From Pseudomonas oryzihabitans (GTDB lineage: Bacteria; Pseudomonadota; Gammaproteobacteria; Pseudomonadales; Pseudomonadaceae), in NCBI RefSeq assembly GCF_001518815.1, contig NZ_CP013987.1:62001-126000 (forward strand): a stretch of DNA of 64,000 bases. Reading direction: 5' to 3'. The notes below the pieces were generated by a model. The model saw only the letters and a list, made by a program, of their open reading frames with translations, did not search any database and was not told the DNA's origin. Positions 44,056 to 53,629 of this stretch are shown in pieces (the first letter of the stretch is position 1; each line of letters begins with the position of its first letter). The translations under genes and the position numbers were made by a program.

Positions 44056-45846
44056 TCAGGTCGGCAGGGTCATGAAGATCTGGGTGCCCTGACCGGGGCG
44101 GGAGACCACGCCGATGCGGCCACCGTGCTGGCGGATGATTTCCTTGCACAAGGCCAGGCCCAGGCCGGCGCCGCCCTTCTGGCTGCCGATCTGCACGAAG
44201 GGCTCGAACACCCGGCCCTGCTGGGCATAGGCGATACCTTCACCATTGTCCTGCACCGCCATCAGCAGCTGGTCGTTCTGGCGCAAGGCCTGGATGACGA
44301 TGCGCCCGCCCGCCGGGGTATGGCGCAAGGCATTGCTCAGCAGATTGTCGAACACCCGGCCCAGTTGCTTGGGATCCAGGCTGACCCGTGGTAGCGGCGT
44401 ATGCAGCAACTCGACGGCCAGCTCGACATCGCGCTCGCGGGCCTCGTCGGCATGGCGGCCGCGGGCCTCTTCGAGCAATTCGGCGATTTCGCTCGGCAGC
44501 TTTTCCGGGCGCTGCAGGCCGCTCTGGTGACGGGAATAGTCCAGCAGGTCGTTGATCAGCTGCACCAGCCGATGGGTCTCCTCGTCCACCGTCTGCAGCA
44601 GATAGGCCTCGCGTGACTCCGGGGCCACTTTGAGGCGCTCGCGCAGGAGACCGAAGGCCATGTGCATGCCGGTGACCGGGGTGCGCAATTCGTGGGAGGC
44701 GCGCAGGACGAACTCGTTGCGTACCCGATCGAAGGCGCGCTGTTCGGTGACATCGCGCAGCACCATGAGCGCACCCACGCTGCGGCCATCGGCGTGGTTC
44801 ACCGGCGTCAGACTCCAGGCCAGCAGCCGGACCTCGTCGTCGACACGGATCTCCAGATCTTCCGGGGCGGCATTCAGCGCGCCACCGGCTAGTACCCGCT
44901 GCACGCTGGCCTCGATCTCCGGCCGTTCCAGGGCGGCGATCAGGGATTCGCCCAGGTGGTTCTCGTTCCAGCCCAGCTGGCGGCAGGCCACCGGATTGGC
45001 GTGCTCGATGTTGCCCTGGGGATCGAGGATCACCAGGCCGTAGTCGATGCTGTCGAGCACCGCCTGCAGGCGCCGCTGCCCGGCCACCAGGGCCTCGACA
45101 TTGGTCTGGCTGAGGCGGTGCAGGGCCTGGGCCATGTTGCCGAAGCGACGGCTGAGCAGGGTGAATTCGGCGATCTGGGAGGTGGGGAGCTGGACGTCGA
45201 AATTGCCCTGGCTGATGCGCTCCGCGGCCTTGGCCAGGCCGTCGATGGGACCGGTGAAGCGCTTGGCGATGCCGTTGGCGGTCACCACCCCGGTGACCAG
45301 GATGGCCACGCCGATCAGCGCCAGCAGCATGGCGATGATCACCGCCCGATCATGGGCCTCGTCCTGCATGCGCTCCAGGGTCACCACATAGCTTTTCTGC
45401 AGGTCGTAGATCCGATTGCGCAAGGCGTCGAGGGTCTGCTGGAACCCCGGATCGGCGCGCAACTGGTTGTAACCGCCCGGCGGCGACCGCAGGTAATCGG
45501 CAAAGCGCTCATAGCGACGCTTGACGTCTTCCAGCACGGCCAGCTGCTCGGGCTTGTGCATCTCGCCCTGGACCAGTTGCAGGTTCTGCTCGAAGCGTTG
45601 CTGGGCGGCGACCAGGGATTGCGGATCCGGAGCGCCATCGAGCATCTGGAACAGGCTGTTGCTCAGCTCCTGGCGCATGTTCAGCGTCAGGTTGATGAAG
45701 TCCAGGTTGCTGCGGGTCTGGACGCTCTGCTCGCGAGCCAGGTGCAGGACGCTGACCAGTCCCACCAGCAGCCCGATGAGGGCCACGGCGATCAGCGCGG
45801 AGATGCTGAGGAAGAGGCGGGTGTGCAGCTTGATCGGCAGTTTCAT
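44056..45846 (-). CDS. kinB: KinB membrane sensor histidine kinase
   Basis: A 596-residue kinase with membrane helices near 12-32 and 170-190, a periplasmic helical sensor between, HAMP, a PAS domain (about 255-370), HisKA with His385 in RASHELRTPVTGMH, and HATPase_c with DNGEGIAYAQQGRVFEPF and GAGLGLALCKEI. Sequence, length and the phospho-His number match KinB of P. aeruginosa. It acts on AlgB, whose gene precedes it with an ATGA overlap (45843-45846). In P. aeruginosa the pair controls alginate, virulence and acute-to-chronic lifestyle genes. Confidence 0.94.
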   Translation of the reverse strand: MKLPIKLHTRLFLSISALIAVALIGLLVGLVSVLHLAREQSVQTRSNLDFINLTLNMRQELSNSLFQMLDGAPDPQSLVAAQQRFEQNLQLVQGEMHKPEQLAVLEDVKRRYERFADYLRSPPGGYNQLRADPGFQQTLDALRNRIYDLQKSYVVTLERMQDEAHDRAVIIAMLLALIGVAILVTGVVTANGIAKRFTGPIDGLAKAAERISQGNFDVQLPTSQIAEFTLLSRRFGNMAQALHRLSQTNVEALVAGQRRLQAVLDSIDYGLVILDPQGNIEHANPVACRQLGWNENHLGESLIAALERPEIEASVQRVLAGGALNAAPEDLEIRVDDEVRLLAWSLTPVNHADGRSVGALMVLRDVTEQRAFDRVRNEFVLRASHELRTPVTGMHMAFGLLRERLKVAPESREAYLLQTVDEETHRLVQLINDLLDYSRHQSGLQRPEKLPSEIAELLEEARGRHADEARERDVELAVELLHTPLPRVSLDPKQLGRVFDNLLSNALRHTPAGGRIVIQALRQNDQLLMAVQDNGEGIAYAQQGRVFEPFVQIGSQKGGAGLGLALCKEIIRQHGGRIGVVSRPGQGTQIFMTLPT

Positions 45847-47192
45847 AGCCCGTACTGCTTACGTTTTCGATAGAGCGTGGAGGCATCGATGCCCAGGGTT
45901 CTGGCGGCCTGGTCGAGGGTCTCGCTGGTAGCCATCACCGCGGCGATGTGGGCCCGTTCCAAGGCTTCCAGGCTCAGCGCCTCGCCCACCCGCGGGGCGC
46001 TGGCGGCGCCACTGGTGGCCGGGCTGTCACCCATGCCCAGGTGGCTGACGTCCACCAGATCCTGGCCGCAAATGATGCTGGCGCGTTCGATGACGTTGCG
46101 CAGCTCACGGACGTTGCCCGGCCAGCCATAGTTGCGCAGGGCTTCCAGGGCCGCCTCGCTGAAGCCGTGGGCAGGACGGTTGTAATCCTTGACGAAGCGG
46201 GCGAGGAAGCGCTCGGCGAGATCGACGATGTCTTCCTTGCGTTCGCGTAGTGGCGGCAGGGTGAGCACGATGACATTGAGACGATAGAGCAGGTCTTCGC
46301 GGAATTCGTTTTCCGCCACCATCTGTTCCAGGTTGCGGTTGGTGGCGGCGAGGATGCGCACGTCGGCACGGCGCGTCACCGGATCGCCGACGCGTTCGTA
46401 TTCCTTGTCCTGGATGAAGCGCAGCAGCTTGGGCTGCAGGGCCAGGGGGAAGTCACCGATCTCGTCGAGAAAGAGGGTGCCGCCATCGGCCTGGCTGACC
46501 CGGCCGAGGGTGCTCTCGCTGGCCCCGGTGAAGGCACCGCGGGTGTGGCCGAACATTTCGCTTTCCATCAGATCGGCGGACAGCGACGGGCAGTTGATGG
46601 TGACGAAGGTCTTCTTGGCGCGCCGACTCCAGGCGTGGATGGCCCGGGACAGTTCGCCCTTGCCAGAGCCGGATTCACCGAGGATCAGCACGTTGGCATC
46701 GGTGGTGGCGACCTGCCGGGCGGTCTCCAGGATGCTCATCATCGCCGGACTGCGCGAGTCCAGGCCGGCGCTGGACTTGCGCACCTCGCCTTCGAGGGCT
46801 TCCAGGCGCGCCGAGAGCTGACGGAATTCGAGCTGCTTGGCCGCGGCCATGCGCAGCTGATCGGGGCTGCAGGGTTTCACCAGGTAGTCGGCGGCGCCGG
46901 CCTGCATGGCATCCACGGCGGTATCGATGGCCGAGTGGGCGGTGACGATCACCACCCGCATCCAGGGCGCCTGGATGCGCATCTGCTGCAGGACGTCCAG
47001 ACCGTTGTCCGCGCCCAGGCGCAGATCGAGAAAGCAGAGATCATAGACCTGCCGCAAGAGCAGGGCCTCGGCCTGGGCCGCGCTGTTGGCCGTGGCGACG
47101 CTATAGCCGGCGTCTTCCAGGCAGAAACGAAAGGTACGCAGGATGGCGGCTTCGTCGTCCACGAGCAGGATGCGACCGCTGGTTTGTTCCAT
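45843..47192 (-). CDS. algB: AlgB, NtrC-family response regulator
   Basis: A 449-residue sigma54-type response regulator: receiver with Asp56 in CFLDLRLG, AAA+ domain with Walker A GESGSGKG and the sigma54 loop GAFTGA, and a C-terminal Fis-type HTH (LDQAARTLGIDASTLYRKR). The ATG at 47192 gives MEQTSGRILLVDDE; the frame to 47381 runs through regulatory DNA and is rejected. In P. aeruginosa AlgB is a 449-residue activator of algD and other genes; length and architecture agree. Two TGCA-N4-GCAA motifs lie 75-140 bases upstream of its start. Confidence 0.95.
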   Translation of the reverse strand: MEQTSGRILLVDDEAAILRTFRFCLEDAGYSVATANSAAQAEALLLRQVYDLCFLDLRLGADNGLDVLQQMRIQAPWMRVVIVTAHSAIDTAVDAMQAGAADYLVKPCSPDQLRMAAAKQLEFRQLSARLEALEGEVRKSSAGLDSRSPAMMSILETARQVATTDANVLILGESGSGKGELSRAIHAWSRRAKKTFVTINCPSLSADLMESEMFGHTRGAFTGASESTLGRVSQADGGTLFLDEIGDFPLALQPKLLRFIQDKEYERVGDPVTRRADVRILAATNRNLEQMVAENEFREDLLYRLNVIVLTLPPLRERKEDIVDLAERFLARFVKDYNRPAHGFSEAALEALRNYGWPGNVRELRNVIERASIICGQDLVDVSHLGMGDSPATSGAASAPRVGEALSLEALERAHIAAVMATSETLDQAARTLGIDASTLYRKRKQYGL

Positions 47193-47265
47193 GACGGGAG
47201 AACTCCGGGCCAAAGGGCCGAAACGCACTAAAGGACAGGGCTGGCAGTTAGTCCATGATACATCG

Positions 47266-47495
47266 TGCAAGTTGCAATCCGCAGGGCTACTGGATGATCC
47301 ATTTGCGGTCTTGTAGCCATCGTGCAGATCGCAACCCGAAGGGGCGAGAACAACAAAAAGGCTGTTTTTATGACAGCCCAACGTGCTTTTGCGATGACCG
47401 TTGCCGTTGCGCCTGGCAGGGAACAGGCCAGGCGCCCTCCCGTTACCCTCTGGCCATCATGCAAAACGCAATGCGTCAGGCGTTGCACCTTGCAA
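47266..47495. promoter_or_regulatory. Four TGCA-N4-GCAA motifs: candidate upstream activator sites
   Basis: The algB/small-operon gap (47193-47634) contains TGCAAGTTGCAA (47266-47277), TGCAGATCGCAA (47323-47334), TGCAAAACGCAA (47460-47471) and TGCACCTTGCAA (47484-47495). The first three sit in 21-base units that begin CATCGTGCA or CATCATGCA and end CG. The last overlaps an 18-base perfect palindrome (47484-47501). They lie 75-310 bases upstream of a sigma54 promoter, where enhancer-binding proteins act. AlgB is the natural candidate. Confidence 0.6.
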
Positions 47496-47568
47496 GGTGC
47501 ATGTGCGAAGAGCATGGGTTGAAAACATAAGTTATTGTTTTTAAAGGCAAAAACGATTTTTAAAAAGC

Positions 47569-47584
47569 TGGCACGTAGTCTGCA
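47569..47584 (+). promoter_or_regulatory. Sigma54 promoter of the small-protein operon
   Basis: TGGCACGTAGTCTGCA matches TGGCACGNNNNTTGCW with one change (C for the first T of the -12 block) and has the GG-N10-GC spacing. It lies 51 bases before the first gene's ATG. The region just before is AT-rich. Confidence 0.85.
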
Positions 47585-47634
47585 ATCTTCTTGGCAAGCC
47601 GGCCTTAGGGCCAACGGACTGCAGGAGAGACCCG

Positions 47635-47889
47635 ATGATCAGCCAGACCCTTCGCAAGCACTTGGTAGGTACTGCGCTCTTCGCTTGCTTCGCTAGCGCC
47701 GCCGTCGCTGCCCCCCAGGGCCAGGACGTCAGCCGCGAACAGGCACTCATCGCCTCCACCCGCATTGCTGCCCAGGCCATGGTGCCCGCAGCCAAGCCGC
47801 TGGCCAGTCAAGGTCGTGGGGAACTCAAGGCCATCCCGGCACAGTCCAATGGTGACCGCCTGGTGAAGCAGACCCGCTGGGTATTCTGA
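47635..47889 (+). CDS. Small secreted protein, first gene of a sigma54 operon
   Basis: An 84-residue protein with an evident signal peptide (HLVGTALFACFASAAVA, cleavage near residue 26). The mature part is Ala/Gln-rich with SREQALIASTRIAAQAM and a C-terminal RWVF. GCAGGAG precedes the ATG. I do not recognise a family. It is divergent from algB, and the sigma54 promoter and upstream repeats tie it to AlgB or a similar activator. Probably periplasmic. Confidence 0.75.
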   Translation: MISQTLRKHLVGTALFACFASAAVAAPQGQDVSREQALIASTRIAAQAMVPAAKPLASQGRGELKAIPAQSNGDRLVKQTRWVF

Positions 47890-47893
47890 GGTC

Positions 47894-48315
<422 letters not shown>

Positions 48316-48630
48316 CGCCAGACTCATGAGCGAGACAAGCTGCCGGTCGTGACGACCGGTGGCTGAGGCTCTGTCATCGGATTGCAGCTTTAAGCCGATT
48401 CAATGGACATCCTCGAAGTCGTCTCCCAACCGGAGACGCATGGGCCACATGGTCGGGACGCTCTGCAGTAGGGGAGGGTTCCAAGAGTACAGGGAGTACT
48501 TTCGCACTCGTAGCGGACTGGGCTGGTTACGACCATACCCCTGAATTCGACCGGTTTCGTCTGTTATCGAAACCTGCCGACGTCAGGGGTATTGTCGTTC
48601 TAGGGCCAGTCATCCGAGTTGCGATGGCGC
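48316..48630. other. Intergenic stretch with strong hairpins; possible structured RNA or terminator
   Basis: No gene is supported. CCGGTC/GACCGG near 48342-48358 makes a small hairpin after the operon. A larger fold lies at 48535-48592: ATACCCCTGA pairs with TCAGGGGTAT over ten bases, and inside it GGTTTCG pairs with CGAAACC over seven with an eight-base loop. The convergent efflux gene ends at 48631. A small RNA is possible but no promoter is clear. Confidence 0.35.
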
Positions 48631-49530
48631 TCAACCCTGCCAGAAGGCATCCCACCAGGACCGTTCGCCCCGAACGTCTTCCAGGACCACCGTGCAGGTG
48701 GTTCCAGCCGCGAGCAGCAGGCCCTCCGGTAACGGGTCCAGAGCGATGCGTACCGGTACCCGTTGGGCCAACCGTACCCAGTTGAAGGTGGGATTCACGT
48801 CGGCCGTGAGTTCGCGGCTCTGGGGATTGTCACGGTCGTAGATGCCACGGGCGATGCTTTCCACATGGCCATGCAGCGTCTGGCCGCTCATCAGCCGCAT
48901 CTCGGCGGCCGCGCCCACCCGTACATGGGGCAGCTTGGTCTCTTCGAAATAGCCATAGACCCAGAACGAGTGGGCGTCGATGACGGCCAGCTTGGGCGCG
49001 CCAGCAGCGGCGTAGTCACCCTTGAACACCGACAGGTTGGTCACATAGCCGTCGACCGGCGCCAGGACGCGGGTGCGCTTGAGGTTGAGGCGTGCCGATT
49101 CCAGCTGGGCCTGGGCCTGGCGCAGATCCGCTTCGGCGGCCAGGGCAGCGGCACTGGCGTCTTCGCGGTTCTCGCGGGAGACCACCAGGCTGTCGATGTC
49201 GGCACGGCGCCGGGCATTCTGCTGGCGCATGGCGAGAGTCGCCTTGCGGGCAGCGACCGAGGCCTCGGCCTGATGCACGGCGATTTCGTAGTGCTCTGGA
49301 TCGATCTGCAGCAGCAGGTCGCCCTTGTTGACCCACTGGTTATCGCGCACGGCGATCTCGGTCACCAGACCCGCCACGTCGGGCGCGATGGTGATGACCT
49401 CGGCGCGCACCCGGCCGTCACGGGTCCAGGGATCGTTCATGTAGTGCACCCAGAGCAGCCGCCCGAGGATCAGCGCTAGGCAGACCACCAGCAGGGTAAA
49501 GAGCACGCCGAAGAGTTTCTTGAGAATCAT
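48631..49530 (-). CDS. HlyD/EmrA-type membrane fusion protein (AaeA-like)
   Basis: A 299-residue periplasmic adaptor anchored by one N-terminal membrane helix (about 8-30). It has VRAEVITIAPDVAGLVTEIAVRDNQWVNKGDLLLQIDPEHY (lipoyl half 1), a short helical hairpin, and RVLAPVDGYVTNLSVFKGDY (lipoyl half 2), then a beta-barrel domain. AaeA-type adaptors work with FUSC pumps to export aromatic carboxylic acids. It is the last gene of a four-gene operon, ten bases after DUF1656. Confidence 0.9.
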   Translation of the reverse strand: MILKKLFGVLFTLLVVCLALILGRLLWVHYMNDPWTRDGRVRAEVITIAPDVAGLVTEIAVRDNQWVNKGDLLLQIDPEHYEIAVHQAEASVAARKATLAMRQQNARRRADIDSLVVSRENREDASAAALAAEADLRQAQAQLESARLNLKRTRVLAPVDGYVTNLSVFKGDYAAAGAPKLAVIDAHSFWVYGYFEETKLPHVRVGAAAEMRLMSGQTLHGHVESIARGIYDRDNPQSRELTADVNPTFNWVRLAQRVPVRIALDPLPEGLLLAAGTTCTVVLEDVRGERSWWDAFWQG

Positions 49531-49540
49531 GGCAGGAGTC

Positions 49541-49741
49541 CTAGCGATAGACGCACAGCGCCAGGGCGCAGTAGAGGCAGATGAACAGGGCCAGGCGCAG
49601 CAGCGCCGGATGCCAGACGACGTGATAGAGGCCGACCGCGGCCAGCACTCGGTCCAGCGCCCAGGCGAGCAGGGCGGCGACCAGGAACAGCACCGTCACG
49701 GTGGGCAGATAGAGGCCATGGAAGGCGATTTCACGGGGCAT
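49541..49741 (-). CDS. DUF1656 (AaeX-like) small membrane protein
   Basis: A 66-residue protein with two membrane helices. The opening MPREIAFHGLYLPTVTVLFLVA and VVWHPALLRLALFICLY are the DUF1656 pattern. It always sits between FUSC and HlyD genes in such operons and is thought to help the pump. The ATG overlaps the FUSC gene end by 11 bases. It is shorter than the open frame that contains it, whose N-terminal extension is the shadow of the pump gene. Confidence 0.9.
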   Translation of the reverse strand: MPREIAFHGLYLPTVTVLFLVAALLAWALDRVLAAVGLYHVVWHPALLRLALFICLYCALALCVYR

Positions 49742-51887
49742 GGAGGATCTCGTGATAGCGGGCCAGCGGACCCTGGGGATCGAGCAGGGCGCTGCGGATG
49801 AAGTGCAGATCGCTCTGCACCTGGCGCAGGGGCGACTCGTCATAGGGCAATTCCGGCGGTTCGACCACGGCCGCGACGGCGGCCAGGGCAGCGTCCACGG
49901 CAGCCAGGGCCCGACGCAGGTTTTCCGCTCCGGGCTTGAGGAAGAGGCGCACCAGGGCGCGACCGAGGACGCGGATGGCCTGGCGCCAGGCGCTGTGCTC
50001 GGCATAGCGGGGTGCCCCAGGCAGGCGTAGCTGCAGCTGGCGCAGCTCGATCACCGCGTGACCGATTTCCAGTACGCAAAAGGCCCAGCCGATCAGGCGC
50101 CGCTGAGCCTCGCCCTGGCCGGCGCTGACGCCATAGGCCTGGTTGAGCAGGTCGCGGGTCTGGCCTTCGAAGGCCGGCGCCAGGTGCGGCAGCGGGGCGC
50201 TCACTGCGCGCACCAGCTGCCGACGCAGGTCACGCTCCAGGCGCCGCCATAGCCAGGGGCTGTTGGGCGGCAGCAGCACCGCCGAGACCGCTGCGGTGAT
50301 CACCATCGACAGCACCACGGCGATGCCGTTGTTGATGAAGGCGTAGGCATCGTAGACCGGCGGATTGTCGGGCAGCGAGGTAAAGCAGAAGAACACCAGG
50401 CAGCCCAGGCCATAGCCCATCCAGCCCGGCCGCAGGGAGATCCAAGTGCCGAGCATGAACACTGGCGCCAGGGTCAGCAGCAGCAGCGGTAGACCGGCGA
50501 TCCAGGGAAAGACGAAGAAGGTCAGGAAGAAGCCCAGCAGGACGCCACCGCTGGCGCCAATGGCCATCTGCAGCGCCGTGCGCTTGGGATCGGGCGAGGC
50601 CGAGGCCAGCGCCGAGACGGCGGCGGCGTTGAGCGCCAGCATGCCGCCACTGGGATAGGCGCTGGCGATCCAGAAGGCGCCCAGCACCAACACCAGGAAG
50701 GCGCTACGGATGCCAGTGACCGCTGCGCCCAGGGCGTTGGCCTTGGCCACGAAGCGCGGCTTCCACTGCTCGCGACTGTGCCGCGGCGCCGCCAGGGAAG
50801 CATGGGTCTGCAGGTAGTCATGCCATTCGCCGGTGAAGCGGAAGAGCAGCTCTACGGCCGTCTCGAAGTCCCGCCGGTCCAGCTCGCTCAGGGGCGGCAG
50901 CTCGGCGCGCAGGGCGCGAATGCGCGGTCGCAGGGCCTGGTGCAGGGCGTCCAGCCGGGCGGCGGCGGCGGGCGCGGCGCTGTCGCTGAGGGACTGGCCC
51001 CGCCACTCCTCGAAGAGGTCGATCAGCGGTGCCCAGAGGCGTTCCAGCGCCACCAACGGCGCCGCGGCTTCACGCTCGCGCAGCCGCATCAGCAAGCGGC
51101 TCAGCGCATGCAGGCGGGTGGTGAGGCCCATGAATTCGGCATTCAGCCGCGCCAGGCGTCCGCTGCGCATGCGCATGTGCGGATCTTCGAAGGCCGAGGC
51201 GCTGCGCAGGCTTTCCAGCCCTACCGCCTCGGCGGCCAGACGCACGCCGGCGGCTTCCAGGGTGGCGCGGTCGAGGCGGCCACGCAGCACGTCGGCCGCC
51301 AGGCCGGCAAAGCCGCCCATGCGTCTATAGAGGGCCGCGCGCATGGCCGTGGCGCTGGTCTGCGGAAAGACCGCGGCGCTCACCGCGCCGCTGCAGAGCA
51401 CGCCCAGGGTGATGGCCAGTACCCGCATCACCGCCGACATGAAGGCGGTATCGGCGTTCAGGGCGGCGGGAATGCCGATCAGCGCGGCGGTATAGCCGGC
51501 CAGCATGCAGGCATAGCTGCGGAAGTCGCGGTAGCGCGCCGATCCGGCCACGCACAGCCCGATCCACAAGGCCAGAAAGATCAGGAAGGGCACCCGCTCC
51601 TGGGCGAACAGGGCGATCAAGACCAGCATCACCGCCAGCCCCAGCAGGGTGCCCATCACCCGGTAGAAGCTCTTGGCCAGAACCTGACCGCTCTGCGGCT
51701 GCATGACGATGAAGACGGTGATCACCGCCGAACTCGGATGCGGCAGTTGCAGGCGCATGGCCAGCCACAGGGTCAGGCTGGCGGCGAGCAGCACCTTGGC
51801 CTGGTACAGCCAGAGGCTGCCATCGCTGCGCGCCCAGGCGCCCAGGGCCTGGCGCAATGGCGAGTGGGTGGCCGCGTGGGTACTCAC
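49731..51887 (-). CDS. FUSC-family efflux pump (AaeB-like)
   Basis: A 718-residue inner-membrane transporter with two membrane blocks (about 20-175 and 380-530), each with five or six helices, and cytoplasmic domains after each. Segments HPSSAVITVFIVMQPQSGQVLAKSFYRVMGTLLG and YPSGGMLALNAAAVSALASASPDPKRTALQMA mark the FUSC/AaeB family, which exports aromatic acids such as p-hydroxybenzoate. GTG start overlaps the upstream channel stop (GTGA at 51884-51887). Confidence 0.9.
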   Translation of the reverse strand: MSTHAATHSPLRQALGAWARSDGSLWLYQAKVLLAASLTLWLAMRLQLPHPSSAVITVFIVMQPQSGQVLAKSFYRVMGTLLGLAVMLVLIALFAQERVPFLIFLALWIGLCVAGSARYRDFRSYACMLAGYTAALIGIPAALNADTAFMSAVMRVLAITLGVLCSGAVSAAVFPQTSATAMRAALYRRMGGFAGLAADVLRGRLDRATLEAAGVRLAAEAVGLESLRSASAFEDPHMRMRSGRLARLNAEFMGLTTRLHALSRLLMRLREREAAAPLVALERLWAPLIDLFEEWRGQSLSDSAAPAAAARLDALHQALRPRIRALRAELPPLSELDRRDFETAVELLFRFTGEWHDYLQTHASLAAPRHSREQWKPRFVAKANALGAAVTGIRSAFLVLVLGAFWIASAYPSGGMLALNAAAVSALASASPDPKRTALQMAIGASGGVLLGFFLTFFVFPWIAGLPLLLLTLAPVFMLGTWISLRPGWMGYGLGCLVFFCFTSLPDNPPVYDAYAFINNGIAVVLSMVITAAVSAVLLPPNSPWLWRRLERDLRRQLVRAVSAPLPHLAPAFEGQTRDLLNQAYGVSAGQGEAQRRLIGWAFCVLEIGHAVIELRQLQLRLPGAPRYAEHSAWRQAIRVLGRALVRLFLKPGAENLRRALAAVDAALAAVAAVVEPPELPYDESPLRQVQSDLHFIRSALLDPQGPLARYHEILHAP

Positions 51888-53398
51888 CGCGCGGCCCGCT
51901 CGACGGCCACGCGGGCCGGCACCAGATCCTGGTCGTCCGGCCCGCGTTCGAGGTCCGCGCCGCCGCCGAGGGCGACCAGGGCGCCGGCCTGGGCGGCCAG
52001 GCGCAGGGCGTGTACCTGGGCGGTGACGCGCTGCTGGGCGAACAGCCGGGTCTGGGCGTCGAGCACGTGCAGGTAGTCGGTCAGGCCGCGGCGGAAGGCC
52101 TCGCGGGCGATGTCATAGGTGCGCTGGGCCTCCTGGCTGGCCTGGTCGGCGAGGGTGGCCTGCTTGGCGGCCGAGTCGGCCTTGATCAGGGCATCGGAGA
52201 TGTCCTTGAGCGCATCCACCAGGGTCTGGTTGTAGGCGCTGACCGCCAGGTCGTAGGCCGCCGATTCCGCGCCGAGGCGACTGCGCAGGGCGCCACCGTC
52301 GTAGATCGGCAGAGAGAACGCCGGGCCTATGAAGGAGCCGGTCTTGGCGTGAGTCAGCATCTCGCTGAGGCGGCCCAGAGTCAGGAACTGGCCGACGTTG
52401 GCCACCAGGTCGATGTTGGGATAGAAGCTGGCCCGGGCCACGTCGACGCCCTTGGCCGCGGCCGCGATCTGCCAGCGACGCGCCACCACATCGGGCCGCT
52501 TGCCGACCAGTTCCAGCGGCAGGCGGCTGGGCAGCCGCGGGGCCGCGCCCAGGGTCAGCCGCGGTCGTTGCAGGCGGGCGCCAGCACCCGGGCCCTTGCC
52601 GGCCAGGGCGGCCAGTTGGTTGCGATCCAGTGCCAGGGTCTCGTCCAGGGCTTCCAGCTGGCGCTCGGTCTCGGGCAGCAGGGCGCGCGCCTGGCTGACC
52701 TCGAACTGGGTGCCGAGACCGCCGTCCAGTTGCCGCTGGGCCAGGTCGGCCAGCTGCCGCTGCTGCTCCAGGGTGGCGGCGAGGATGTCGCGCTGGTCAT
52801 GGTGCAGAGCGAAGCCGATATAGCTGCGGACGATGTTGCCGGTCAGCTCCAGCTCGGCGGCGCGCACCTCGGCGGCGGCCTGGTGGGCCTGGTCCAGGGC
52901 CTGGGCGCTGGCGTCGCGCTCGCGACCCCAGAAGTCCAGCGCATAGCTCAGGCCCAGCTCGGTATTGTTGTTCCAGGTGGTGCGATCGGACAGCTCGCCC
53001 GGGCCATAGAAGCCGTCGGTGGGCCAGCTGTAGCGCTTGAAGGCACCCTTGGCCTCCACCTGCAGTGCTTCGCGGGATTCGGCCAGGCCCGCCAGGGATT
53101 CGGCGCGGCGCACCCGGGCGGCGGCCGTGGCCAGGCGCGGGTTGTCCGCCAGGGCGCCGGTGATCCAGGCATTCAGCTGGGGATCGCCATAGGCGCGCCA
53201 CCACTGGCGCTCGGGCCAGGCGGCCTGCCCGGCGGCGGCGCGGATGGCGGCGTCGGTGGCCAGTGCCTGGTCGTCGAGACGCTGCGCCTGGGGGGCATTG
53301 TGACCGGTACCGATACAGCCGGCCAGCAGGGTCGCGAGGGCGACCACCGTGAGCGCAGGCCAGACTCTGCAAGAGGAAGGCGACACGTGGGGATCCAT
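51884..53398 (-). CDS. Outer-membrane efflux lipoprotein (NodT/OprM family)
   Basis: A 504-residue outer-membrane factor. After the N-terminus the lipobox LLAGC gives a lipid-anchored Cys; two OEP repeats follow, with ERQWWRAYGDPQLNAWITGAL and ARLQRPRLTLGAAPRLPSRLPLELVGKRPDVVARRWQIAAA as typical segments. It supplies the outer-membrane exit duct for the pump, so the operon encodes a full tripartite system. Start uncertain: ATG at 53398 (MDPHVSPSS) is chosen, but a GTG four codons on is possible. Confidence 0.9.
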   Translation of the reverse strand: MDPHVSPSSCRVWPALTVVALATLLAGCIGTGHNAPQAQRLDDQALATDAAIRAAAGQAAWPERQWWRAYGDPQLNAWITGALADNPRLATAAARVRRAESLAGLAESREALQVEAKGAFKRYSWPTDGFYGPGELSDRTTWNNNTELGLSYALDFWGRERDASAQALDQAHQAAAEVRAAELELTGNIVRSYIGFALHHDQRDILAATLEQQRQLADLAQRQLDGGLGTQFEVSQARALLPETERQLEALDETLALDRNQLAALAGKGPGAGARLQRPRLTLGAAPRLPSRLPLELVGKRPDVVARRWQIAAAAKGVDVARASFYPNIDLVANVGQFLTLGRLSEMLTHAKTGSFIGPAFSLPIYDGGALRSRLGAESAAYDLAVSAYNQTLVDALKDISDALIKADSAAKQATLADQASQEAQRTYDIAREAFRRGLTDYLHVLDAQTRLFAQQRVTAQVHALRLAAQAGALVALGGGADLERGPDDQDLVPARVAVERAAR

Positions 53399-53629
53399 TT
53401 GCAACAGGGCCATACCCGCGCGGGGCGTCGAGAAGCGCAGCGAGGGTGGCGAGATGAGCTGGAACTGAAGAGGACGCCAGCGAACGGGACGGTCGATGGA
53501 CGTTACCATTAGGCTGCTAACGATTCTATAAAATTCCAGGGGAGCCGATTAGCGCGCCAACTGGCGAATCTTTGTTTCACATACTGAAATAATATGGAGA
53601 ATGGCGCTTTTCCAGACTGTCGAGGCGGC

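Noticed and set aside
47343-47353. AACAACAA motif upstream of the small operon as a Crc/Hfq target
   Set aside because: It lies upstream of the mapped sigma54 promoter, so it would not be in that operon's mRNA; no other transcript is evident.
47193-47381. N-terminal extension of AlgB by 63 residues
   Set aside because: It crosses the repeat motifs and promoter region, and AlgB begins at MEQTSG with a ribosome site; 449 residues is the family length.
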